Shown here: positions 1 to 9,155 of the stretch, piece by piece
Layout of the letters: each line of letters begins with the position of its first letter
How positions within the stretch are numbered: position 1 is the first letter of the stretch
DNA from: G963665925 sp963665925
GTDB lineage: Bacteria > Bacillota > Clostridia > Peptostreptococcales > Acidaminobacteraceae
DNA: 64,000 nucleotides
Reading direction: 5' to 3'
Assembly (NCBI GenBank): GCA_963665925.1
Contig: OY762511.1
Span: 1,860,001 to 1,924,000 of the forward strand
Notes under the pieces: model-generated
Told to the model about the DNA's origin: nothing
The model's input: only the letters and a program-made list of their open reading frames with translations
Database searches by the model: none
Program-made: the position numbers and the translations under genes

Positions 1-1
1 T

Positions 2-1609
2 AAAAATGCCGGAAACATCATCATGAAGAACCTGCTCGATTTGAGCATAGGGACGATTCTCTACTGGTTCTTGGGCTTTGGCATAATGTTCGGAACGAGT
101 ACGGCATTTATCGGCAATTTTGATTTGTTTATTCACGGAGACTATTCGGCAGTTTTGCCGAGCGGCGTGCCCCTGTGGTCCTTCGTGATCTTCCAGACGG
201 TCTTCTGCGCAACAGCAGCGACCATCGTGTCTGGAGCCATGGCGGAACGTACAAAGTTTTCAGCCTACTGCATTTACAGTGCCATCATTTCCCTGATTAT
301 TTATCCGATTTCAGGACACTGGATCTGGGGCGGCGGATTTCTTTCAGAGATGGGCTTTCATGATTTTGCGGGGTCGACAGCCGTACACATGGTTGGCGGT
401 GCGGTTGCATTCATAGGTGCGGCAATCATCGGTCCGCGTATTGGAAAATATGAGGATGGAAAAGTAAAAGCGATTCCCGGTCACAGCATAACCCTTGGCG
501 CCCTTGGCGTGTTCATACTCTGGTTCTGCTGGTTCGGATTCAACGGAGGCTCGACCCTGGGCATAGAGGGTGACAACATTGAGCTTGCAGGCAAAATATT
601 GATGAATACCAATCTTGCAGCAGCGGTTGCCGTTGTCGCAACCATGGCACTGACCTGGGTCAAGTTCAAAAAACCCGATGTTTCCATGACACTCAATGGG
701 GCACTTGTCGGACTTGTTGCCATCACGGCAGGCTGTGATGCGGTTTCCCCTCTTGGGGCAGCCATGATCGGTATGATTGCCGGTGTCGTAAATGTATACG
801 CCATAGAGTTCATAGATATGCGACTTAAGGTAGATGACCCCGTGGGCGCAGTCAGTGTTCACGGCATCGGTGGGGCCCTAGGTACAATTCTGACAGGTGT
901 TTTCGCCACTGAAGGCGGACTTATGTATGGTGGCGGAATAGCCTTTTTCGGAGTACAGGTTGCAGGTGTTCTGGCTGTCCTTGCATGGGTTGTATCCACA
1001 GCTTTTATCACTTTCAAAGTCATAGACAAAACAGTGGGGCTCCGTGTTACGAGACGTGAAGAGATTGAGGGTCTTGATACCAATGAACACGGTCTTCTCA
1101 ATGCCTACGCAGACTTCCTGCCTACAGTGCCAGTCGAAAGCATGCTGCCGTCAATCCATTCTGTTTCCGGCGTGGGGGATACCGTGAAGGATATAGATCC
1201 GGACAAGGTCATTTCAATCCGTGAGGCGGGTAAGGCAAGACAGGGCACATCAAGTGTGCTGACCAAAGTGGATATTATTATGAAGCAGTCAAAGTTTGAA
1301 GAACTCAAGGCTGCCATGAATGAAATAGGCGTTACTGGCATGACCATTACACAGGTTCTTGGCTGCGGCATTCAAAAGGGTGCTGTGGATTATTACAGGG
1401 GCATACCGGTCGATGTTCAGCTGCTGCCAAAAGTGAGGGTGGAGATCGTCGTGGCAAAGGTACCTGTGGAGGATGTCGTTTCAACGGCAAGAAAGGTACT
1501 GTACACAGGCCATATTGGCGATGGAAAGATATTTGTTTACAACGTACAGGACGCTGTTAAGGTCAGAACCGGCGAAACCGGCTATGATGCAATGCAGGGT
1601 GTGGATTAG
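2..1609 (+). CDS. amt: ammonium transporter fused to a C-terminal PII (GlnB/GlnK) domain, 5' truncated by window
   Basis: Membrane ammonium channel carrying its own PII regulator. The visible Amt part (about 370 residues) has the family's hydrophobic helices and signatures such as HMVGGAVAFIGAAIIGPR and DDPVGAVSVHGIGG. From about position 1260 the reading frame continues into a PII domain (KVDIIMKQSKFEELKAAMNE, QLLPKVRVEIVVAKVPVEDV, GHIGDGKIFVY, VRTGETG). The frame is open back to base 2 and encodes KNAGNIIM before the ATG at 23, which matches the K-N-x-x-N-x-x-M-K-N stretch inside Amt proteins. The ATG at 23 is therefore internal and the N-terminus, including the first helix, lies upstream of the window. 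Amt normally pairs with a separate GlnK; here both are one chain. The PII T-loop region has a Tyr pair (DYYRG). The next gene starts 14 bases downstream, probably in the same transcript. Confidence 0.95.
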   Translation, partial: KNAGNIIMKNLLDLSIGTILYWFLGFGIMFGTSTAFIGNFDLFIHGDYSAVLPSGVPLWSFVIFQTVFCATAATIVSGAMAERTKFSAYCIYSAIISLIIYPISGHWIWGGGFLSEMGFHDFAGSTAVHMVGGAVAFIGAAIIGPRIGKYEDGKVKAIPGHSITLGALGVFILWFCWFGFNGGSTLGIEGDNIELAGKILMNTNLAAAVAVVATMALTWVKFKKPDVSMTLNGALVGLVAITAGCDAVSPLGAAMIGMIAGVVNVYAIEFIDMRLKVDDPVGAVSVHGIGGALGTILTGVFATEGGLMYGGGIAFFGVQVAGVLAVLAWVVSTAFITFKVIDKTVGLRVTRREEIEGLDTNEHGLLNAYADFLPTVPVESMLPSIHSVSGVGDTVKDIDPDKVISIREAGKARQGTSSVLTKVDIIMKQSKFEELKAAMNEIGVTGMTITQVLGCGIQKGAVDYYRGIPVDVQLLPKVRVEIVVAKVPVEDVVSTARKVLYTGHIGDGKIFVYNVQDAVKVRTGETGYDAMQGVD

Positions 1610-1623
1610 AACGGGGGGATTGT

Positions 1624-2628
1624 ATGAAAGTTGTGATTTGCCAGGGGGAGCCTGGTGGAGATGTAGTAACAAGGGATAGTTTGATTGACTGCTGGAAATC
1701 AGAGCTGCGCACCTTTGAAGGTGTGGATGAAGTTGTTTTCAAAGAACGCTTCGAAATTGAAACGGTGGGAGAAATCGTTGAAGACGCAGATGCCGTCATT
1801 GGCGCGTGGATACGTGATGATTTCTTCAACGATGATTTCTTTAAGAAATATCCCAATCTGAAATATGTGGCGACCTATGCACACGGTTTTGGACGGGTGG
1901 ATAGAGAAGCTGCAAAGAAACACGGCGTGACCTTTACCAATACCATTTACGGAGATGTGACCATTGCGCAGTTTACCATGGCACTGCTCCTTGAAATATG
2001 CCACAATGTGCGGCTTCAGGAGAACTATTATGTTTCATCCCTGAGGAAGAATCAGAGCATTGGTATTGGGAGCATGCTCAAGGCGCAGTCGCGCCAGATT
2101 GAGCTCTATGAAAAGACCATGGGTATTATTGGTCTTGGAAACATCGGCCTGTGGGTTGCGAAAATGGCTGCCGGATTCGGCATGAAGGTCATTGCCTACA
2201 ACAGAAGCAGGAAGGAAGGACCGGAGTACGACTTTGTCGAGCAGGTTTCCCTCGATGAACTGCTTGAAAGAAGTGATGTGATTTCAGTCCACTGTCCGCT
2301 GACAGATGCGACCAGAAATCTGATTAACAGCACGACCATAGAACAGATGAAGGACGGTGTCATCATATTAAACACCGCGCGCGGTGCAATTATCAACGAA
2401 GAGGATTTGGCAGAAGCGCTGAAATCAGGAAAAATCTACGCAGCAGGGTTGGATGTTCTAAGCAACGAACCGCTCAGTGCCTGCAACGAGCTGATGGAGC
2501 TTGAAAATACGGTGATCACACCGCATATTGCATGGACACCGGAAGAAGCAAGGTATAGAACGGTCAGAATTGCAGCTGAAAACTTCAGAAACTGGATGCG
2601 GGGTGAGCCTACCAGCCTTATTGTCTGA
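1624..2628 (+). CDS. D-isomer-specific 2-hydroxyacid dehydrogenase (334 aa)
   Basis: NAD(P)-dependent interconversion of a 2-oxoacid and a D-2-hydroxyacid, cytosolic. The Rossmann nucleotide-binding loop GLGNIG is at residues 170-175. The family catalytic triad is visible: Arg253 in NTARGAI, Glu282 in SNEPL and His301 in TPHIAW. The length is normal. An A-and-G-rich site (acgggggg) precedes the ATG. It follows the Amt-PII gene by 14 bases and precedes a MATE exporter, so all three may be co-transcribed. The substrate (phosphoglycerate, phenylpyruvate, branched 2-oxoacid) cannot be told from sequence. The neighbouring aminotransferase and ammonium transporter suggest amino-acid-derived 2-oxoacids (inference). 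Confidence 0.9.
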   Translation: MKVVICQGEPGGDVVTRDSLIDCWKSELRTFEGVDEVVFKERFEIETVGEIVEDADAVIGAWIRDDFFNDDFFKKYPNLKYVATYAHGFGRVDREAAKKHGVTFTNTIYGDVTIAQFTMALLLEICHNVRLQENYYVSSLRKNQSIGIGSMLKAQSRQIELYEKTMGIIGLGNIGLWVAKMAAGFGMKVIAYNRSRKEGPEYDFVEQVSLDELLERSDVISVHCPLTDATRNLINSTTIEQMKDGVIILNTARGAIINEEDLAEALKSGKIYAAGLDVLSNEPLSACNELMELENTVITPHIAWTPEEARYRTVRIAAENFRNWMRGEPTSLIV

Positions 2629-2641
2629 AAGGAAGGCAACT

Positions 2642-4054
2642 ATGAAAGCTAAGGCGAGTACACTGCGTATGGGGACGGACCCAGTCTTTCCAATGCTGCT
2701 ATCAATGACCATACCTGGACTCATGGGCGCCATGACATCCTATCTTTATAGAACGGTAGATCAGATTTTTGTTGGCAACTTTGTCGGTCGAAATGCCCTG
2801 GGTGGCATATCAGTTCTCATGCCCTTTAACAATGTAACAATAGCCCTCATGCTGTTTCTGACAGTTGGGGGCGCTTCACAGCTGTCTCTGGCCATGGGAA
2901 GAAAAGACTATGGGCGGGCCAATACACTCTTTACCAACATCATTGCCCAGGCGGTGCTCATGGCAGCCGTGTCCACAACCCTATTTTTCTTCTTTGCTGA
3001 GCCTTTTGTAAGGCTATGCGGTGTCAGGGAAGGAACAGAAGTTTACGGATACGCCCTTTCCTACTTGAAAGTGGTCGTATTTGGACAGGTCTTTCTCATG
3101 CTCAATCAGGGGCTTGCGGCCATAATACGGTGTGAAGGCAGTGCAAAATACGCTATGGCTGCCAATATGGTCGGGGCTGCATGCAATATATTCCTGGATT
3201 GGCTGCTGATTGTAATCTTTGACATGGGCATTCAAGGCGCGGCAATTGCGACCATAGGCAGTCAGTTCTTTGGTGCGGTATTCAGTGCAGCATACTTTGG
3301 AACAGGAAAGAGCGCCCTTAAGTGGCTGGGGACCAAGGTCTTGAAAATAAAAGACATGATTCTCATCACAAAAATGGGCATTGCGCCATCCATCTTTCAA
3401 ATGCTCGCCTTTTTCGCAAATATTGTTCTGAACAAGTCCTTGCAGTATTATGGGGACCTCGATCCCATATACAGCCTTGTGGGCGGTGGGGAATTGTGCA
3501 TTGCAGCAATAGCCGTCGTCAATACGGTGGATGGTTTTATCGTATCTGCCACAGCAGGGGTCAACCAGGCGGTATCTCCGCTCATTGGCTACAATTACGG
3601 TGCAAAGCTTTACAGCCGCGTGAAGGAATCGACATTGAAATCACAGGCCATGGCGTTCTCAATGGCCATTGTGGTCTGGGCCTTCATGATGCTCCTGCCC
3701 GAATTTGTCGTAAGGCTCTTCAACGATGATGCTGTGTTTGTAGAATACGGAGCCATGGCAATGCGGACGGCGAAGATTTTCGCACTTTTTACAGGATATC
3801 AGATGCTCATCAGCATGTATTTTTCAGCTATAGGTAAGCCACATATTGCAACACTTGTCTCGCTCTCAAGAAATGGCGTCTTTCTCATACCGGCCCTCCT
3901 CATTTTGCCGAAAATGTACGGACTTATGGGTGTGCTGTATGCCAATGCTGTTTCAGATGGGTGTTCGCTGATTGTTGTAACAATAATGTATATGAAGGAA
4001 ATGGTGCGTCTTGACAAACTAGACCGGAGAAAAGCGTTGTTGAAAGAGGTGTAA
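2642..4054 (+). CDS. MATE family efflux transporter (470 aa)
   Basis: Polytopic inner-membrane antiporter of the MATE (NorM/DinF/MepA-like) family that exports organic cations or drugs in exchange for Na+ or H+. About twelve hydrophobic helices are visible, with typical MATE sequence near the start (YRTVDQIFVGNFVGRNALGGIS) and in the second half (AGVNQAVSPLIGYNYGAKLY). An in-frame ATG exists at 2528, but the ATG at 2642 is preceded by a good AAAGGAAGG site and begins where family members begin. The longer version would overlap the preceding dehydrogenase by 100 bases. Substrate unknown. It ends 3 bases before the aminotransferase start, so translation is probably coupled. Confidence 0.92.
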   Translation: MKAKASTLRMGTDPVFPMLLSMTIPGLMGAMTSYLYRTVDQIFVGNFVGRNALGGISVLMPFNNVTIALMLFLTVGGASQLSLAMGRKDYGRANTLFTNIIAQAVLMAAVSTTLFFFFAEPFVRLCGVREGTEVYGYALSYLKVVVFGQVFLMLNQGLAAIIRCEGSAKYAMAANMVGAACNIFLDWLLIVIFDMGIQGAAIATIGSQFFGAVFSAAYFGTGKSALKWLGTKVLKIKDMILITKMGIAPSIFQMLAFFANIVLNKSLQYYGDLDPIYSLVGGGELCIAAIAVVNTVDGFIVSATAGVNQAVSPLIGYNYGAKLYSRVKESTLKSQAMAFSMAIVVWAFMMLLPEFVVRLFNDDAVFVEYGAMAMRTAKIFALFTGYQMLISMYFSAIGKPHIATLVSLSRNGVFLIPALLILPKMYGLMGVLYANAVSDGCSLIVVTIMYMKEMVRLDKLDRRKALLKEV

Positions 4055-4057
4055 AAT

Positions 4058-5149
4058 ATGAAGTTTAAAGGATTATACAGTCAAGCAGTAGCAAATAAAG
4101 AAGATACAAGAAGGGCGAGCAGAATTGCACTGGCAGGATTTGATATGTCAAAGCTGGCCCGCATGGGTTTCAACGAGCACCCCTATGGCATGAGTCCAAA
4201 TGTCATCAAGGCAATTCAGGATATGGATGTGACTTCGAACTTCTATGGCGATTTTTTTGCAAATGGCCTGAAAGCGGAGCTGGGTGCGATGTATGGACTA
4301 CAAGCCCATAATGTTTTAACCGGATCGGGTTCAAGCGCCCTGATCACCACGGTAGGAACCACGTTTCTTGATAAGGATGACGAAGTCCTCATGTGCCCGA
4401 CCTTTGCAGCCTTTTTGGATATGGCTGGTATCCGTCAAGCAAAGCCTGTCATTGTCCCGTTAAGAGAGGACATGACCTATGATTTGGACGGAATCCTGGA
4501 AGCCATTACAGAGAAGACAAAAATGATTGTTGTCTGTAACCCAAACAATCCTACGGGTACATACATTGAAGAGCAGGCACTCATAGACTTCGCGAGAAAG
4601 GTACCCGATGACATCGTTCTTCTCTTTGACGAGGCCTACATTGAGTTTGCGACTGCAACAGACTGCAAGAGCATGTATCCATTGATTGCAGAGCTGCCGG
4701 ACAAGCCGATTGTCGTTCTCAGGACATTCTCCAAGTACTATGGCATGGCAGGCATTCGTATTGGCTATGCCCTGGCAAGTGAAGAAATCATAGCAGCCAT
4801 GGCAAAATGCCCGGGCAGCGCCATCAGCAGGTCGGGACAGGCGGGTGCCATTGCGGCACTCAAAGACGTCGACTACTACGAAGACGCCAAGGCCAAGGTC
4901 GTACGCGACATCAACTATCTGGAGAAGGAACTGTCCGACATGGGATGTACCGTCTATCATACACAAACCAACTTCATCATGTTCGATCCCCATGTCGATT
5001 GTCAGGAGCTAAGAATGGAAATCATCAAGCGCGGCATCCTCATTAATACGCCAATGCTTTGCCGGGTATCGGTCGGCAGAGAAGAAGAAAATCAGCTTTT
5101 CATTGAACAGATGAAGGGTGCGCTTGAAAAACTTAAGAGACCGAATTAA
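4058..5149 (+). CDS. HisC-like class I/II aminotransferase (363 aa)
   Basis: PLP-dependent transaminase, cytosolic, of the histidinol-phosphate aminotransferase type. Visible landmarks are NPNNPTGTY (binding the cofactor/substrate carboxylate), FDEAYIEF (Asp to the pyridine nitrogen) and the Schiff-base lysine Lys226 in TFSKYYGMAG. No other his genes are nearby, so histidine biosynthesis is unlikely. HisC-like enzymes often act on aromatic or other amino acids, and the flanking 2-hydroxyacid dehydrogenases would fit an amino acid to 2-oxoacid to 2-hydroxyacid route (inference). It starts 3 bases after the MATE stop and ends just before a strong terminator, closing the first operon. Confidence 0.88.
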   Translation: MKFKGLYSQAVANKEDTRRASRIALAGFDMSKLARMGFNEHPYGMSPNVIKAIQDMDVTSNFYGDFFANGLKAELGAMYGLQAHNVLTGSGSSALITTVGTTFLDKDDEVLMCPTFAAFLDMAGIRQAKPVIVPLREDMTYDLDGILEAITEKTKMIVVCNPNNPTGTYIEEQALIDFARKVPDDIVLLFDEAYIEFATATDCKSMYPLIAELPDKPIVVLRTFSKYYGMAGIRIGYALASEEIIAAMAKCPGSAISRSGQAGAIAALKDVDYYEDAKAKVVRDINYLEKELSDMGCTVYHTQTNFIMFDPHVDCQELRMEIIKRGILINTPMLCRVSVGREEENQLFIEQMKGALEKLKRPN

Positions 5150-5156
5150 TTGAAGA

Positions 5157-5202
5157 CAATCCGGCATTCTAGCCCCCTCAGATGCCGGATTGTTTATTTT
5201 TT
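5157..5202 (+). terminator. rho-independent terminator
   Basis: Perfect 11-bp inverted repeat CAATCCGGCAT / ATGCCGGATTG around a 14-base loop, followed by TTTATTTTTT. It closes the amt-PII to aminotransferase operon. Confidence 0.92.
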
Positions 5203-5305
5203 GCATTTTGGACCTCTTTTGCTAAAAATTCATGCCCAAATATTTTGAGCTTCGAAATATATGGTATTCTTAAAGTCAGAAGACAGGATACAGGAGGCAA
5301 AGCGT

Positions 5306-6265
5306 ATGAAAATCGCAATAAATGCACGAAATTTCACATCTGCTGACAAAGCAGCAGTGCAAATGCTTATAGATGCAGGACATGAGGTTGTGGACTTTGG
5401 TGACCTGGGCATGGGCATTGGGACGGATGAGGCCAAAGTGATTGAAACGCTTGGCGATGCGGACATTGTTATAGCAGGACTTGAACCCTATACGGAAAAT
5501 GTGTTCAAAGCTTGTCCCAACCTCAAGATGATATCGCGAAGAGGGATCGGTTATGATTCCATAGACATAGAGGCCTGTAAGGGCAATGGCATTACCCTGG
5601 CGCGCACCTTCGGGAGTGTGGAAGGGGCTGTAGCGGAACATGTCATGGCCTACATTCTTTATTTTTCCAGACGGATTGATCTTCAGAATGAGAGCATGCA
5701 CAAGAAGCTATGGGAAAGAACGCTCATGCCTGGTGCCAAGGGGCGGACACTGGGGCTGCTAGGATTTGGCGGCATCGGCAAGGAAATTGCAAAACGTGCT
5801 TCTGCATTTGGCATGCAGGTCTATTATCATTGCAGGAATCCCAAACCCGAGTGGACGGCTCAATATGGTGTGAAGTATGCCCCACTCGACGATATGCTGG
5901 CTATGTCGGACTATGTTTCGGTCAACGTTCCCTTGACACAAAGCACACGTGGTTTATGTGATGAAGCCTTCTTTTCAAAAATGAAAGAGGGTAGTGTCTT
6001 TATCAACATAGCGCGGGGACAGGTCATGAATGTTCAAGACCTGAAATCGGCGCTGGAATCTGGACGCTTGTCAGGGGCTGGAATAGACGTATTTGACACG
6101 GAACCCTGCACAGACTCGCCGCTGGCAGGATGTCAAAACGCAGTATTGACACCGCATACGGCACCCTATACAAGTGAGAATTTCATAGAGATGAACAGGG
6201 TGGCGGCAAGCAATGTGATTGCCTTTGTAAATGGGGACCTCCCCGAGTGCAACCGGGTTGTCTAG
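5306..6265 (+). CDS. D-isomer-specific 2-hydroxyacid dehydrogenase, phosphoglycerate-dehydrogenase-like (319 aa)
   Basis: Second 2-hydroxyacid dehydrogenase in the window. The nucleotide loop GFGGIG is at residues 153-158 and the catalytic residues are Arg237 (NIARGQV), Glu266 (DTEP) and His284 (TPHTAP). An in-frame ATG at 5261 exists, but the ATG at 5306 has CAGGAGG at the right distance. It is a short form without the ACT regulatory domain of SerA. Terminators on both sides make it a single-gene unit. It is clearly different in sequence from the copy at 1624-2628, so it is not a recent duplicate. Substrate unknown. Confidence 0.88.
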   Translation: MKIAINARNFTSADKAAVQMLIDAGHEVVDFGDLGMGIGTDEAKVIETLGDADIVIAGLEPYTENVFKACPNLKMISRRGIGYDSIDIEACKGNGITLARTFGSVEGAVAEHVMAYILYFSRRIDLQNESMHKKLWERTLMPGAKGRTLGLLGFGGIGKEIAKRASAFGMQVYYHCRNPKPEWTAQYGVKYAPLDDMLAMSDYVSVNVPLTQSTRGLCDEAFFSKMKEGSVFINIARGQVMNVQDLKSALESGRLSGAGIDVFDTEPCTDSPLAGCQNAVLTPHTAPYTSENFIEMNRVAASNVIAFVNGDLPECNRVV

Positions 6266-6312
6266 TGAAGGGGAATCTCAGGATTTCTGCAATCTCTCAA
6301 AATATGTACAAA

Positions 6313-6345
6313 AAAAGCTGGACGTGGTTCGCGTTCAGCTTTTAT
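6313..6345 (+). terminator. probable rho-independent terminator
   Basis: Stem AAAAGCTG / CAGCTTTT with a short GC-containing inner stem, followed by a weak T run. It follows the dehydrogenase stop at 6265. Confidence 0.65.
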
Positions 6346-6449
6346 ATGTCCTGTGAAAGCATCTGTGTTTCTTCAATATATATAGTCCTGATCTATTTGT
6401 GTTAGAATATGAGTTAAGGATAGTAAGATAAAAAAGGATATGATAGACC

Positions 6450-9104
6450 ATGAAAAGACTGACAGTCGGCATACTGGCGCATGTAGATGCAGGAAAGACG
6501 ACACTTTCTGAAAGTATGCTGTTTCTAAGCGGAAAAATACGTACACTTGGACGTGTAGACAATAAGGATGCCTATTTGGACACCTATGCACTTGAACGTT
6601 CAAGGGGTATAACCATATTTTCAAAACAGGCAGTGATGGATTTTGACGATACAGAGGTGACGCTTCTGGACACGCCGGGTCACGTCGATTTCTCAGCTGA
6701 AATGGAGCGGACCCTGCAGGTCCTTGATTATGCCATTTTGGTCATTAGCGGCGCAGATGGCGTCCAAAGTCATACGCGAACCGTATGGGATCTCCTGAAG
6801 ATTTATGACGTTCCGACTTTTATTTTTGTGAACAAGATGGATCAGACGGGGACTGACCGGGAGACGGTCCTTAAATTGCTGCACCAGGACCTGAGTGAGA
6901 GGTGCATCCCTTTTGATGGTGATGACACAGAAGAGCAGATGGAAGTCCTTGCGTTGTGCGATGAAGGCGCAATGGACATTTATAGTGCCCAGGGCAGTCT
7001 GTCTGACACAGATATAAGCGGGTTGGTGGCTGACCGAAAGGCATTTCCCGTTTATTTTGGTTCTGCCCTGCGTCAGCTGGGGACTGAGCAGTTTGTAGAG
7101 GACTTTATAAAATACGCAGTGGCAAGGAAGTACGACAAAGCCTTCGGTGCGAAGGTTTTCAAAATCACGCGCGATCCCCAGGGAAATCGCCTGACCCATA
7201 TGAAAATCACCGGTGGCGCACTTAAAATAAAGGATGTTTTGCAAACACATGATCTGGAGGAAAAGGTCAATCAGATTCGAATCTATTCAGGGGAAAAATT
7301 TCAGACGACATCTGTGGCTGAAGCTGGAACCGTCTGTGCCGTAACGGGACTGACCAAGTCTCTTCCGGGAGAAGGTCTGGGGACGGAGCGAGCCACAAAT
7401 CCGCCACAGCTTGAACCGGTCTTGTCCTATCAGCTGCGCCTGCCTGAAGGTGTTGATGAAAGACAGATCATGCCCAAGCTCAGAGAGCTTGAAGAGGAAG
7501 AACCGACACTCAGAATCCTATGGGACGAAATCAAGCAGGCTATCCATATACAGGTTATGGGGGTTGTACAGCTGGAAATTCTGCAGTCGGTCATTGAAGA
7601 ACGCTTTGATGTCCTGGTTTCCTTTGGTCAGGGTGAGATTGTCTACAAGGAAACCATAACAGGGACCTGTGAAGGTGTCGGGCACTTTGAGCCGCTCAGA
7701 CATTATGCGGAAGTCCATTTGATATTGGAGCCTGCACCGCGAGGGACTGGCATGCATTTTGACACGCGCTGCAGTGAAGACATACTGGACCGGAACTGGC
7801 AAAACCTTGTGCTGACCCATTTGAGGGAGAAGCAGCATGCAGGCGTTCTTACGGGGTCCTACATTACAGACATGAAGGTGACCCTTGTCGCAGGACGGGC
7901 CCACAATAAGCATACAGTTGGCGGAGATTTCAGAGAGGCGACTTTCAGGGCTCTGCGTCAGGGGCTTAAGGAGACGACATCTGTTCTCCTTGAACCCTAT
8001 TACAGTTTTAAGCTGGTTCTTCCCGAAACCATGGTTGGCAGGGCGATGACAGATATCGATGCCATGCATGGCAAGTGCGTGCTGGATACCATGGATGGAA
8101 AGATGGCCGTTTTGACAGGATCAGGTCCAGTATCGACCCTGCGCAACTATCAGCAGGAGGTCAATGCCTATACCCGAGGCGAGGGGCGTGTGGCCCTGTC
8201 TCTAAGGGGCTACGATCTCTGTCACAATGCAGATGAGGTCATAGAACAGATCGGATACGATTCAGAGCTTGATCCCTATAATCCCACAGGCTCTGTTTTC
8301 TGTGCAAAAGGTTCTGGATACCTGGTTCCGTGGGATGAAGTCAAAAAACATATGCATGTAGAGAGTGTTCTTAAGCCCAGTCGTACAACCGTGCCTGAAC
8401 AAGAGGCACAGTTTACGCAGGCGTATGAAGAGGATTTTATCAGCCTTGAGGAAATCGACGAGATCATCAACAGTACGCATTTTGCCAATAAGGGCAGGAA
8501 AAATGTGTGGAAGAGAAAGAGTGGAGCAAAGGAAAGCTACTACACATCATTGAGTGGATCAAGCGGTACGCGTTCAGCCCTGAGCAGCGGACATTTGGCT
8601 GAAGAGTACCTTCTCGTCGATGGCTATAATATCATTCATGCATGGCCTGAGCTGGAGGGACTTGCAAATGAGAATATGGAGTTTGCCCGCGGCAAGCTCA
8701 TGGATATTTTGAGCAACTACCAGCCCATCCGGCGCTGCAAGATCATGCTCGTCTTCGATGCTTACCGGGTGGAAGGCAGAAAGGAATCTGTTGAAGCCTA
8801 TCACAACATCCGCGTTGTCTACACGGGAGAAGCGCAAACTGCAGACCATTTTATCGAAAAGTTCGCCCATGACAACAAAAGGAAGTACAGGGTGACGGTA
8901 GCTACATCAGACGGTCTTCAACAGATTATCATTCGTGGTGCAGGCGCAGGTCTAATTTCGGCCCGTGAACTGCGTGAGACCATACTTGAGGCCGAAGCGA
9001 CTGTGGCAGAACGCTATCTGACCAAGCGGGGACCGGAAGGCAGCAAGCTTGAAGACGCGCTGCCGAAGGAAGCCGTAGAAAAACTGAAAAAATCAGTAGA
9101 TTAG
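6450..9104 (+). CDS. TetM/EF-G-like ribosome-binding GTPase fused to a C-terminal YacP/Rae1-like NYN nuclease domain (884 aa)
   Basis: Two proteins in one chain. Residues 1 to about 650 form a translational GTPase of the TetM/TetO ribosomal-protection type: G1 loop AHVDAGKTT at 10-18, LDTPGHVDF (G3), FVNKMD (G4) and the following EF-G domains. A charged linker follows. From about residue 720 comes a YacP-type NYN domain: LLVDGYNIIHAW with Asp724, VFDAYRV, TADHFIEK, VATSDGLQQ and ARELRETI. B. subtilis Rae1 (YacP) is a ribosome-associated endonuclease that cuts mRNA in the A site. The fusion would deliver such a nuclease domain to the ribosome through the GTPase (inference). Tetracycline resistance is not implied; this branch is often only annotated as a translation factor GTPase. 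RBS aaaaGGAtatg. It is followed 51 bases later by the selenoprotein candidate. Confidence 0.9.
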   Translation: MKRLTVGILAHVDAGKTTLSESMLFLSGKIRTLGRVDNKDAYLDTYALERSRGITIFSKQAVMDFDDTEVTLLDTPGHVDFSAEMERTLQVLDYAILVISGADGVQSHTRTVWDLLKIYDVPTFIFVNKMDQTGTDRETVLKLLHQDLSERCIPFDGDDTEEQMEVLALCDEGAMDIYSAQGSLSDTDISGLVADRKAFPVYFGSALRQLGTEQFVEDFIKYAVARKYDKAFGAKVFKITRDPQGNRLTHMKITGGALKIKDVLQTHDLEEKVNQIRIYSGEKFQTTSVAEAGTVCAVTGLTKSLPGEGLGTERATNPPQLEPVLSYQLRLPEGVDERQIMPKLRELEEEEPTLRILWDEIKQAIHIQVMGVVQLEILQSVIEERFDVLVSFGQGEIVYKETITGTCEGVGHFEPLRHYAEVHLILEPAPRGTGMHFDTRCSEDILDRNWQNLVLTHLREKQHAGVLTGSYITDMKVTLVAGRAHNKHTVGGDFREATFRALRQGLKETTSVLLEPYYSFKLVLPETMVGRAMTDIDAMHGKCVLDTMDGKMAVLTGSGPVSTLRNYQQEVNAYTRGEGRVALSLRGYDLCHNADEVIEQIGYDSELDPYNPTGSVFCAKGSGYLVPWDEVKKHMHVESVLKPSRTTVPEQEAQFTQAYEEDFISLEEIDEIINSTHFANKGRKNVWKRKSGAKESYYTSLSGSSGTRSALSSGHLAEEYLLVDGYNIIHAWPELEGLANENMEFARGKLMDILSNYQPIRRCKIMLVFDAYRVEGRKESVEAYHNIRVVYTGEAQTADHFIEKFAHDNKRKYRVTVATSDGLQQIIIRGAGAGLISARELRETILEAEATVAERYLTKRGPEGSKLEDALPKEAVEKLKKSVD

Positions 9105-9155
9105 AAAAAAACATGGGTATATATTGTGAGACCAAGTAGTGAAAGGAGTTTGAAA

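Noticed and set aside
344..862. 172-codon minus-strand frame opposite the ammonium transporter
   Set aside because: Composition (very high Cys, His, Asn) is typical of the complement of membrane-protein codons, and the plus strand is clearly Amt.
2528..2641. Upstream ATG extension of the MATE gene
   Set aside because: The extra 38 residues are not MATE-like and overlap the preceding dehydrogenase; ATG 2642 has the ribosome site.
4058..5149. Assignment as hisC of histidine biosynthesis
   Set aside because: No other his gene is nearby and the neighbours are 2-hydroxyacid dehydrogenases and transporters.
7518..8069. 183-codon minus-strand frame opposite the TetM-like gene
   Set aside because: The plus-strand protein is conserved throughout; the antisense product shows no domain.
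6450..9104. Annotation as a tetracycline resistance gene
   Set aside because: The chain is 240 residues longer than TetM/TetO and ends in a nuclease-type domain; no mobile context is present, so resistance is not supported.
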